Source: JAHEEL01 sp963836085
GTDB taxonomy: Bacteria > Actinomycetota > Acidimicrobiia > Spongiisociales > UBA5794
Assembly: GCA_963836085.1 (NCBI GenBank)
Contig: CAWIHT010000017.1
Coordinates: forward strand, 8,575 to 72,574
DNA length: 64,000 nucleotides
Direction of reading: 5' to 3'
Shown: positions 32,203 to 41,465 of the stretch, piece by piece
How the letters are laid out: each line of letters begins with the position of its first letter
How positions within the stretch are numbered: position 1 is the first letter of the stretch
The notes under the pieces: generated by a model
What the model was told of the DNA's origin: nothing
The model's database searches: none
The model's input: the letters and a program-made list of their open reading frames with translations, nothing else
Translations under genes and position numbers: made by a program

Positions 32203-33124
32203 GTGAGCCGGACGATGGCGATCACGACATCGAGTTTCGACATGGAGAACCCGGCGATTCAGCGACTCGTCGATGCCGGGTGGTCGATCGTCCGGAACCC
32301 CTACGGCCGGAAGATGACCGAAGAGGAAGTTCGCGACCTGCTCGCGTCGAACAACACCGAGGCAATGGTCGCCGGAGTCGAGCCCCTGACCCGGGGGGTC
32401 TTCGCTGCGAACCCACAACTCACGATGATCTCGCGTTGTGGCTCGGGCGTCGACCAGGTGGACATCGCGGCCGCAGAAGAAGCGGAGATCGCCGTGTATC
32501 GCACGCCCGAGACTCCGGCTGAGGCGGTCGCCGAACTGACGATCTCGCTAGCCATCGCCGTCCTGCGCCGGATCGGAGAAGCCGATCGTCTGATGCGATC
32601 GGGCGAATGGCAGGCCCTCATGGGACGGTCGTACGGCAAGAGCCGGATCGGGATCGTTGGATTGGGCCACGTGGGCTCGCGGGTGGCGCGGGTCTCTGCC
32701 GCTCTCGGCGCCGAGGTCGGCTTCACGGACCGATTCGTGGACGACGACCAGTACCAGCGGTTTGAGACTGTTGAGGACCTGGCTCATTGGGCCGACGTGA
32801 TCACCATCCATCTTCCCCACGACGAGGAGACGCACCACACGGTCGATCGTCGGATCCTCGATGCCGTCGGTCCCGAGGGTGTCGTCGTGAACACGGCACG
32901 CGGCGGCCTCGTCGACGAAGCAGGCGCTGTTCGACGCCCTCTCCGAGGAACGCATCGCGGGAGCGGCCCTCGACGTGTATGAATCGGAGCCGTACTCCGG
33001 GCCTCTGACCACGCTGCCGAACGTCATGCTCACCTGCCACATGGGCTCCTACGCCCGCCAGGTGAGAGCAGCCATGGAATCCGAAGCGTTGCGCAACGCG
33101 CTGGTCCACCTCGGACTCGCATGA
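32203..33124 (+). CDS. D-isomer 2-hydroxyacid dehydrogenase, PGDH-like (one frameshift)
   Basis: About 307 residues. GTG 32203 has GGGAGG seven bases before it, so it is preferred to the GTG at 32185. Motifs: ISRCGSGVDQVDIAAAEE, ETPAEAVAELTISLAIAVLRRI, IGIVGLGHVGSRVARVSAALG (NAD-binding G-x-G-x-x-G), ITIHLPHDEETHH and VVNTARGGLVDEA (catalytic R; the later Glu and His fall in the ALDVYE and CHMGSY regions). A shift near 32925 leads into ALFDALSEERIAGAALDVYESEP. The stop overlaps the next ATG. Substrate unknown; probably makes or uses a keto acid for an unusual sugar or cap. Confidence 0.82.
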
Positions 33125-33800
33125 ACAATCAGGAACGGCGGCGAGCGCCACTCGAACTCATCGTGTTCGACTTCGATGGCACGCTCTGCGACTCGGCCGG
33201 TGTCAAGACCGATGCGTTCTACGACCTGTACCTCGAGGACCACGGCCCGGCGTTCGCTGCGAGCCGTGAAGGAGCATCACCTTGCGAATGTGGGCGTATC
33301 TCGGTACGACAAGATCCGGTACGTCGAGACCGAACTACTGGGCAATGATCCGAGCGACGAGGAGGTCGAACGCATAGCGGCGAGATACTCCCAACTCGTC
33401 GAAGACGCGGTCGTCGACGCCCCACTCTTCGACGGTGTGTCCGAGTTCCTCGCCGCGGTGCCAACCGGCATCCGGTGCGTCGTGGCCTCTGCCACGCCGA
33501 CCGAGGAGTTGCGCCGGATCGTTGGGCGCAAGGGTCTGGCCGGATTCCTCGTTGCGATCGAGGGGAGCTCGCGATCCAAGGCGGAGATCATCGCCAGCTG
33601 GATCGCAGCAGTTCGCGGTTGAGCCCAGCTCGATCGTGGTGGTCGGCGACCAACCATCGGACGCCGATGCAGCAAGAGCAAACGGCACCAACGGAATGAT
33701 GATCGCTCCCCCAGGATCATGGGTGGCCCCGTTTGTGCGTGTCGACACCTTCGCTGAGGCCGCCGAGGTGCTGAAATACTGGATGGCTCCCGCTATCTGA
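33121..33800 (+). CDS. HAD-superfamily hydrolase (frameshifted)
   Basis: Phosphatase-type HAD protein of about 226 residues. Motif I FDFDGTLCDSAG (nucleophile Asp), motif II CVVASATPTEEL, motif III SRSKAEII (Lys) and motif IV VVVGDQPSDADAA are all visible; the cap lies between motifs I and II. Shifts near 33270 and 33615. ATG 33121 overlaps the TGA of the dehydrogenase (ATGA), so the pair is probably translationally coupled. Likely dephosphorylates a sugar phosphate or similar intermediate of the same pathway. Confidence 0.82.
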
Positions 33801-33842
33801 TCTGGCGGCGGATCTCCTGGCCCGGGCCCCAAGAATCGCCCC

Positions 33843-33928
33843 TTGAGCGGTCGTCAACGTGCGCTACGATGAGACCGGTTTTTCGGGAGGCGACCTACCA
33901 TCGGCGTACAGAATCGCCAGGAGCCTCA
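33843..33928 (+). promoter_or_regulatory. Promoter and leader of the first LCP-SLH gene
   Basis: TTGAGC (33843-33848), 16-bp spacer, TACGAT (33865-33870) looks like a -35/-10 pair. The following leader, GAGACCG..TTT..CGGGAGGCGACC and ACCATCGG, is conserved in front of the paralog at 36891-36930. A ribosome site AGGAG stands eight to nine bases before ATG 33929. Confidence 0.4.
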
Positions 33929-36651
33929 ATGACCCATCGAGCCCGCACCGCACTCGGTCACCGCTCTTGCGACCAGCCTCCTCGTGGCGGCAGTCCTCAC
34001 CGTCATGCTGACGACTCCGTCTCAGGCGACGCCTGATGGCCGACTCGACGCCGCGGCCGTCTCTGCGGCCGTCGGAGATGCGGCGCTCACCCTCTTCCCC
34101 ACCGCCGCTCCCGGCACTCCCCCGCCCAACACCGCGGACGGCGTCGGCGCGTTCGATCCGACCACAGCCACGTGGCACCTCCGCACCCGTGCCGGCGACC
34201 CGACGGTGTTCTCTTTCGGGGAACCGGACTCGCAGCCGCTGGTGGGCGACTGGGACGGCGACGGCATCGACACGGTGGGTGGCTACGACCAGAACACGGC
34301 AACGGTCAGCCTCCGCAACAGCAACACTGCGGGTGAGGCCGACCTGACCTTCACGATCGGTCAACCGGGCGACATCGCCATTGCCGGCGATTTCGACGGC
34401 GACGGCATTGACAGTGTGGCCGTGTACCGACCGTCCGACGGATTCGTGCGCATCTTCAACTCAACCGGTTCGAGCCTTGGTGAACCCGCCGCCACCTACA
34501 CACCGGCGGCCGCCGACGGTGAACTGATCGCCGCAGATTTCGACGGGGACGGCACGGACACCCTCGCTTCATGGAACCCGAAGACGGGCACCGTCACGGT
34601 CAGCACGCCGGCCGGTGCCATCGATTCCGAGTTTGCGATCTCAGCGCCCCGGGTGATCGGTTCTTCGCCGGTGACTGGACCGGGGATGGCGTCCAGACTT
34701 CGGGATCGTTCGATCCCTCGACCACGACCGTGCACCTGCGATTCGCGAACAGCGATGGCGGGGCCGACGAGTCCTACACGTGGGGTACGTCGGCATGGAT
34801 CCCCGTCGCCGGTTCGTTCGGAGATCTCGCATCGACGGTCACCGTGAACGTCGACGGGGCGCCGCAAGGCTTGGTCTGGGCCCTCGAGTCGCTCTACCTC
34901 GAACTCGATGCTGCACCGCTGTACGAGGGTCCCGACAATCAGTCGTTCAGCCTCGCCGGCGTGACCGAGGATCTCGGCGTCGAGGGTGTCGCCACGACCG
35001 CCGAGGCGTACGGCGGACAAGTGGCCGTCATCACCACCGACACCGACACGATCCTCGCCGTCTCCGACGACGGATGGTCCTGGCGAGCCGTCGGCGGCAC
35101 TCTCGCCGCAGGCGAGTTCTCCCTCATGGCCTCCGCTCCCCGGTTCGTCACCATCATCGGTGCCGATATGAATGACCCGGCCAAACCCACCGAGTCGTTC
35201 GCGGACTCCATCCACATCTACGGGGTCAATGCGTGCCGGGCGATGAAGGCGCCATCGTCGGCATCCCGCGCGACACCGCCATGGCCTACGACGGACCGGC
35301 AGGTCCCCGAGTCGAGGGCGGGATGGCGGAGATCAGCCACACCATGCTCGATCTCGGACCCGGCGTCACCACCGAGACCATCGCCAACGAGACCGGACTC
35401 CCCATCGAAGGCTGGTTCGTGACCGGATTCGGCTCGCGTCTCACCGGCACACTGGGATTCGAGGACCTGGTCGACGCAATGGGCGGCATCGACTTCCTCA
35501 GCATCCCGTATGGCGCACCGAGCCAGTGCAACACGCCTCCGCCACCCGCCAACCCAGCGGAGGGCGCCACGCGCGTCGACGGCTACGGGGCGCTGGCCTT
35601 CTCCCGTGAGCGCAAGTGCGTGCCAACCGACAAGTTCGGTACGAACGCGCACACCTCAAACGCCGCGCGAACCCTCGCCCAAGGTCTCCTGATGAAGGCC
35701 GCAGTCGCCCAGGTACAGGACCTCGGCATCGCAGCACTCCCGGCGCTGCTCGACACCATGGACGACTACGTCGACACCAATCTCTCGGCGGCCAAGGTGC
35801 TCACCCTGGCCTCGACGCTGTTCGACATCGACCCGGGCCCCATGCCGACGCTGACACCGTCGAGCTTCGATGCGAAGGGATACGACGCCTACAACGACAA
35901 TGCCGGCGATCTCCCCAACGTCGTCATGGAGGGCTGCAACGGCTACCTCTGGAAGAACGACGCCGGCCAGATCAACTTCAACCAGTTCTACGTCCGGGGC
36001 CACTACAACACGTTCCGGGACTTCGCCGACGGAACGCTGAATACCCTGCCGGTCTATGAGTACGACTCCGGCATCGCCTCGAACCCGTACACATGTGACA
36101 AGGGCGAGCCGAAGGACTGGTTCATCGACGACAACGACTCGGTCTTCGAACCCGACATCAACTGGATGGCCGAAGAAGGCATCACCAGAGGCTGCAACCC
36201 ACCGGTCAACGATCGCTACTGCCCGGATGCCCGAGTGACGCGTGGCCAGATGGCGGCCTTCCTCGTGCGAGCACTCGGACTGACCGAGCGTCTCGACGAT
36301 CCGTTCACCGACGACGACGGGTCGATCTTCGAGGGCGACATCGAGCGCCTTGCTGCCGCGGGGATCACTCGCGGCTGCAACCCGCCCGCCAACACCCGGT
36401 TCTGCCCCGACGCCAACGTGACACGGGAGCAGATGGCGGCATTCCTGGTCCGGGCGCTCGGCTACACCGACGACGGCGGCGGAGACCTGTTCATCGACGA
36501 CGACGGTTCGGTATTCGAAGGCGACATCGACCGCCTCGGGACCGCAGGCGTGACCCGGGGCTGCAACCCGCCAGTCAACGACCGGTTCTGCCCAGGATCG
36601 AACGTGACCCGCGGACAGATGGCGGCATTCCTCCATAGGGCACTCGGATAG
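33929..36651 (+). CDS. Secreted FG-GAP-like / LCP / SLH protein, paralog A (frameshifted)
   Basis: About 906 residues. Signal segment (SLLVAAVLTVMLTTPSQATP), then about five FG-GAP/VCBS-like repeats with GDWDGDGIDTVGGYD and GDFDGDGIDSVAVYRPSDG. Next a beta-rich linker and an LCP (LytR-CpsA-Psr) domain: IGADMNDPAKPTESFADSIHIYG, IVGIPRDTAM, DLVDAMGGIDF, ALAFSRERK. C-terminal: three SLH motifs, each ending ITRGCNPP / VTRGQMAAFLVRALG. LCP enzymes transfer undecaprenyl-linked glycans to the wall; SLH domains bind secondary wall polymers. Compared with paralog B this copy has an extra C near 33961, two extra bases near 34650 (C/G runs) and an extra base near 35230, so the true gene is probably intact. 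Confidence 0.8.
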
Positions 36652-36867
36652 CCCACATTGGTATCCATGGGCGGAGCGGCAAGGCCGGCCGCTTGCTCCC
36701 TGCCGCACTTCAACCAGCGAGCACTGGAGCATCGTCGCCAGATTCCGCCAGGGCTGGCGAAACTCGACTCACGTGCTTCAGAGCGAATCTCCCATTCGTC
36801 CGTATCTTCCTAGCCGCCTCAGCCTGGTTTCGGGCATGGGGTGTGGCGCTTTCTCCGAGCATCGGCC
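36652..36867. other. Spacer between LCP paralogs
   Basis: No gene. A GCAAG...CTTGC stem around 36689-36706 follows the stop of paralog A and might terminate transcription, but no T-run follows. Confidence 0.3.
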
Positions 36868-36952
36868 TTCGGGCTGTCGTCGCCGCGCGCTACGATGAGA
36901 CCGATTTTCCGGGAGGCGACCGACCATCGGTCCACAGACGCAAGGAGCCTCA
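36868..36952 (+). promoter_or_regulatory. Promoter and leader of the second LCP-SLH gene
   Basis: TACGAT at 36891-36896 with the same leader (GAGACCG..TTTTCCGGGAGGCGACC, ACCATCGG) as paralog A, and AAGGAG before ATG 36953. The -35 is less clear (TTCGGG, 36868-36873, 17-bp spacer). Each paralog therefore seems to carry its own promoter, with a shared leader of about 60 nt. Confidence 0.4.
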
Positions 36953-39666
36953 ATGACCCATCGAGTCCGCACCGCAGTCGGTACCGCTCTTGCGACCAGC
37001 CTCATCGTGGCGGCAGTCCTCACCGTCATGCTGACGACTCCATCTCAGGCGACGCCTGATGGTCGACTCGACGCCGCAGCCGTGTCCGCTGCCTTCGGAG
37101 ATGCCACCCTCACCCTCTTCCCCGCCGCCGCTCCCGGCACTCCGCCGCCAGACACAGCGGACGGCGTCGGAGCGTTCGATCCGACCACAGCGACGTGGCA
37201 CCTGCGCACCCGGGCCGGTGACCCGACCGTCTTCGCATTCGGAACACCAGGCTCGCAGCCACTGATCGGCGACTGGGACGGCGACGGGATCGAGACCGTG
37301 GGCGCCTACGACCCGGCTACGGCAACGGTCAGCTTCCGCAACACCAACAGCGCAGGCGAGCCAGACTCAACCTTCCTCCTCGGCGCGACCGGCGACGTGG
37401 CGATCGCTGGTGACTTCGACGGCGACGGCACCGACACCGTGGCCGTGTACCGACCGTCCGACGGATTCGTCCGCGTCTTCAACTCAACCGGGGCAGACCT
37501 CGGTGAACCGGCCGCGACGTACACGCCAGCAGCCGTCGATGGGCCGCTGTCGCCGCAGACTTCGACGGGGACGGCACGGACACCCTCGCTTCATGGAACC
37601 CGTCCACGGGCACCGTCACGGTCAGCACGCCGGCCGGTGCCATCGATTCCGAGTTCGCGTTCAACGCATCCGGCGACCGGTTCGTCGCCGGTGACTGGAC
37701 CGGAGACGGCGTCCAGACTCCGGGATCGTTCGATCCGGAGGCGACGACCGTTCACCTCCGATACGAGAACAGCGATGGCGGGGCCGACGAGTCCTACACG
37801 TGGGGTACGTCGGCATGGATCCCCGTTGCCGGTTCGTTCGGGGACCTCGCTTCGACCGTCACCATAAACGTCGACGGCGCTCCGCAAGGCTTGGTCTGGG
37901 CCCTCGAGTCGCTCTACCTCGAACTCGACTCTGCGCCACTGTACGAAGGTCCGGACAATCAGTCGTTCAGCCTCGCCGGCGTGACCGAGGATCTCGGCGT
38001 CGAGGGTGTCGCCACCACCGCCGAGGCATACGGCGGACAGGTCGCCGTCATCACCACCGACACCGACACCATCCTCGCCGTCTCCGACGACGGCTGGTCC
38101 TGGCGTGCCGTCGGAGGCACTCTCGCATCCGGCGAGTTCTCCCTCATGGCCTCCGCTCCGCGGTTCGTCACCATCATCGGTGCGGACATGAATGATCCGG
38201 CCAAACCCACCGAGTCGTTCGCGGACTCCATCCACATCTACGGGGTCAATGGTGCCGGTGACGAGGGCGCGATCGTCGGCATCCCGCGCGACACCGCCAT
38301 GCCCTACGACGGACCGGTAGGCCCCAGAGTCGAGGGCGGCATGGCGGAGATCAGCCACACGATGCTCGACCTCGGCCCCGATGTCACCACCGAGACCATC
38401 GCCAACGAGACGGGACTCCCGATCGAGGGATGGTTCGTGACCGGATTCGGTTCGCGTGCTACGGGGACACTGGGATTCGAGGACCTGGTCGACACCATGG
38501 GAGGCATCGGCTTCCTCAGCATCCCGTACGCAGCGCCACACCAATGCGTGCCAACCCTGGACCCGCCGGTAGATGTCGGTGACACGCACGTTGATGGCTA
38601 CGGAGCCCTCTCGTTTTCCCGCGAGCGCAAGTGTGTCCCGACCGACAAGTTCGGTGCCAACGCGCACACCTCGGATGCGGCGCGCACCCTCGCCCAGGGT
38701 CTGTTGATGAAGGCCGCGGTCGCCGAGGTCCAGACGCTCGGGATCTCAGCACTCCCGGCGCTGCTCGACACCATGGACGACTACGTCTACACCAACCTGT
38801 CTGCATCGAAGGTGCTCACCCTCGCCGCGACCATTTTCGACATCGATCCTGGGCCGATGCCGACGCTGACACCATCGAGCTTCGATGCAAAGGGATACGA
38901 CGCCTACAACGACAACGCGGGCACCCTCCCGAACGTCGTGGTCGAGGGCTGCAACGGCTACCTCTGGAAGAACGACCTCGGCCAGATCAACTTCAACCAG
39001 TTCTACGTGCGTGGCAACTACAACACGTTCCGGGACTTCGCCGACGGCACGCTGAACACCCTGCCCGTCTACGAGTACTTCTCCGGACTCCCGTTGCATC
39101 CGAATGTGTGCGACACGGGTGAACCGATCGACTGGTTCATCGACGACAACGACTCCGTGTTCGAGAGCGACATCAACTGGATGGCCGAAGAGGGGATCAC
39201 GAGGGGCTGCAACCCACCGGTCAACAACCGCTACTGCCCCGATGCGCAGGTGACCCGCGAACAGATGGCGGCATTCCTCGTCCGCGCATTGGGACTCACG
39301 GAACGTCTCGACAACCCGTTCACCGACGACGACGGCTCGATCTTCGAGGCCGATATCGAACGACTGGCTGCCGCTGGGATCACCAGAGGCTGCAACCCAC
39401 CGGCCAACGACCGGTTCTGCCCAGATGCCAACGTCACGCGCGAGCAGATGGCAGCATTCCTCGTCCGCGCCCTCGGCTACACCGACAACGGAGGCGGTGA
39501 TCTGTTCATCGACGACGATGGATCGATCTTCGAGGACAACATCGATCGCCTCGGGACCGCAGGCGTCACCCGCGGATGCAACCCGCCAGTCAACGACCGG
39601 TTCTGCCCCGGAGCGAACGTCACCCGCGGGCAAATGGCGGCATTCCTGCACCGCGCTCTCGGCTGA
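36953..39666 (+). CDS. Secreted FG-GAP-like / LCP / SLH protein, paralog B (one frameshift)
   Basis: About 904 residues, the same order as paralog A and very similar to it: signal segment (SLIVAAVLTVMLTTPSQATP), FG-GAP-like repeats (GDWDGDGIETVGAYD, GDFDGDGTDTVAVYRPSDG), LCP domain (IGADMNDPAKP, IVGIPRDTAMPYDG, DLVDTMGGIGFLSIPY, ALSFSRERKCVP), a GYDAYNDNAG linker and three SLH motifs to the stop. The only break is near 37545, where CTGTCGCC replaces the expected CTGGTCGCC: a single G missing from a GG. The FG-GAP-like repeats may bind calcium or ligands. The arginine-rich LCP active region (SRERK...FGANAH) is partly conserved. Confidence 0.85.
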
Positions 39667-39713
39667 CACGGGCCATCGCGGTAGCATCGGGAGTTCCCGT
39701 GGGAGGTCCCATT

Positions 39714-40316
39714 GTGCGCATCGTGATCGGCGTCCTGGCCTTGGCCTTGTTTGCTGCCGCGTGCACGGCGTCTGGGTCGGAAACAACGACGTCGACGACC
39801 AGTTCGGTGCTGACGACGACCACGCTCGAAGCCACAACCAGCACCTCACCGACAACAACCGTTCCGACAACCACGACATCGACGACAACCACGATTCCGG
39901 CCACGACCACGACCGTTGTGGACACGGTCACGACAGCGACCACGGTGTGGGTTGACCCGCCACCAACCACCTCGACCACCACACCGGCCCCAGAGGACAA
40001 CGAGGCCCCGTCCGTGGAGATCACATCGCCGGGGAACCTATCGTCACACGTTGCTGCCTACGATCCGGAATCACAAGCATTCCGTGCGGTCGTCTCGATG
40101 TCTGCCGCGGTCTCCGATCCCGACAACGACCAGGTCACCATCGACTGGTTCTCTTCGCTCAGCGGCTACCTCGGTACCGGCGAGTTCATCACCGCCTCGC
40201 TGATCACCATCTATGACTCGTCACAGCCGTTCATTACCGCGAGGGCGACCGACGAGCACGGAGCCGTCTCGGAGCACCGGATCCAGATCATCGTGTGGGT
40301 ACCGTCGGATACGTAA
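39714..40316 (+). CDS. Thr-rich lipoprotein with Ig-like C-terminal domain
   Basis: 200 residues. GTG 39714 follows GGGAGGT at good spacing. VIGVLALALFAAACTAS is a lipoprotein signal with a lipobox (A-A-A-C). Then about 60 residues of Thr/Ser/Pro linker (TTTSTTTTIPATTTT), a likely O-glycosylated stalk, and a C-terminal part (APSVEITSPGNLSSH, AVSDPDNDQVTIDWFSS, ITARATDEHGAVSEH) that reads as a PKD/cadherin-like Ig fold. Starts 47 bp after LCP-SLH paralog B and could be co-transcribed. Function unknown; probably a surface spacer or binding protein. Confidence 0.7.
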   Translation: MRIVIGVLALALFAAACTASGSETTTSTTSSVLTTTTLEATTSTSPTTTVPTTTTSTTTTIPATTTTVVDTVTTATTVWVDPPPTTSTTTPAPEDNEAPSVEITSPGNLSSHVAAYDPESQAFRAVVSMSAAVSDPDNDQVTIDWFSSLSGYLGTGEFITASLITIYDSSQPFITARATDEHGAVSEHRIQIIVWVPSDT

Positions 40317-40341
40317 GTGCCTGTCTCTTCGGGCCTGAGCG

Positions 40342-40887
40342 CTAGATCCGATCGCTCTCGACAGGGGCCGATTTCCCCGAGGAACCGGCAACTCGGACGA
40401 TCAGCGTTCCGAGAACTGCACCAACGAAGCCCCCAAGTGTGTTGAAGATCACGTCGTGCGTGGTGGCCGCCCGGTCGATCGGCAGCAGCCACTGGGCGAA
40501 CTCGATGGCAAACGAGACGGAGAAGGCGAATCCCGTAGCCCGGAGAATCGTGCTCGACTTGGACCGCCACAGCAGCGCAGCGAAGAGTCCGACCGGGATG
40601 TACAGCAGCGTGTTGGCGATCGCGTCCTCCGTGGCGAGCGGAGCGAGCAGATCGAACACCGACGGTCGAGCGCCACTGAATCCCTGCGGGCCCGGCTGAA
40701 GCGTCAGAACCACCACAGCGCAGAGTGCGATAGCTAGCCATACAGCGACGACTCGGTTGACGAGGGAATCGCGTTCCACCTGGCGCTGCACTGCGATCGC
40801 TCCAATGAGGGCACTTGCGCCAGCTGCGATCACCACGAGCCATGCGATCGCCATGAGTGTCGAGACGGGCGGAAACTCGGTCACCAT
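40342..40887 (-). CDS. VanZ-like membrane protein
   Basis: Intact 181-residue protein with four or five membrane segments (LMAIAWLVVIAAGASALIGAI, VVAVWLAIALCAVVVLTLQP, ATEDAIANTLLYIPVGLFAALL, TGFAFSVSFAIEFAQWLLP, NTLGGFVGAVLGTLIV). The pattern N-x-L-L-Y-I-P-G, then E-x-x-Q and D-x-x-x-N-T-x-G-G, is the VanZ family signature. Members occur in capsule loci and next to teicoplanin-resistance genes; the biochemical role is not settled. The ATG overlaps the restored stop of the upstream small gene (ATGGTGA). Confidence 0.82.
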   Translation of the reverse strand: MVTEFPPVSTLMAIAWLVVIAAGASALIGAIAVQRQVERDSLVNRVVAVWLAIALCAVVVLTLQPGPQGFSGARPSVFDLLAPLATEDAIANTLLYIPVGLFAALLWRSKSSTILRATGFAFSVSFAIEFAQWLLPIDRAATTHDVIFNTLGGFVGAVLGTLIVRVAGSSGKSAPVESDRI

Positions 40888-41383
40888 GCCGTGACTGTAT
40901 GCAGCGCCTCATCGGTAGGCCCAGGGTGCGCGGACCGATATCCCCCGTCGAAGGATGCCACCAGCCCTCAGGCAATTCTCGGAAAGGCACGGTCGCCCAC
41001 GGCGCGAACGAAGCGTCAGAGGTGACCACCGGCTCGGTCAGGACCAGCAAGAGCAGCGCGGCGTCCGCGTGGACGGCGCCTTGCCGGTCGGCGTTGTCCG
41101 AGTCGGAGTCTTTACCGATCGCCAGAATGGAGTCGTGCTTGATGATGTCGTAGGTTGGCGCCTGGATCGCATCGTCGTTCTAGGCCGCTACGGAGGCCTC
41201 TGACGGCGTCGCAGCGGCGGTCGATGACTCCGGAAGCTGGCCAGCAGCCGCCGCCGTCCCGAACTCGACCCGTTCGATCCCGCGCCGTGCCCACCGCGCC
41301 CGAACTCCCTGCCAGCCGCCAAAGGCCACAACGGTGAAAACGGCAAGAGTCACTACGAGCAGGATGATTCGCTTGCGGGTCAT
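40881..41383 (-). CDS. Membrane-anchored protein of unknown function (probably frameshifted)
   Basis: ATG 41383 opens a 67-residue ORF with a basic N-terminus and one membrane segment (MTRKRIILLVVTLAVFTVVAFGG), then an Ala/Ser/Thr-rich stretch. The current frame stops at 41180. If one base is lost there, a natural-looking chain follows: YDIIKHDSILAIGKDSDSDNADRQ, ADAALLLLVLTEPV, LPEGWWHPSTGDIG. A second change gives a stop at 40881 overlapping the VanZ start. The I-L-x-I-G-x-D-S pattern recalls LCP proteins, but the rest of that domain is missing. Not recognised with confidence. Confidence 0.45.
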
Positions 41384-41465
41384 GTCAAGCTCCGGCCCAT
41401 CGCCCACAACGCGACCGCCGCAGCCCGAGTACGCGTTGGTGGCGCGACCCGGCCTCCGACCTATC

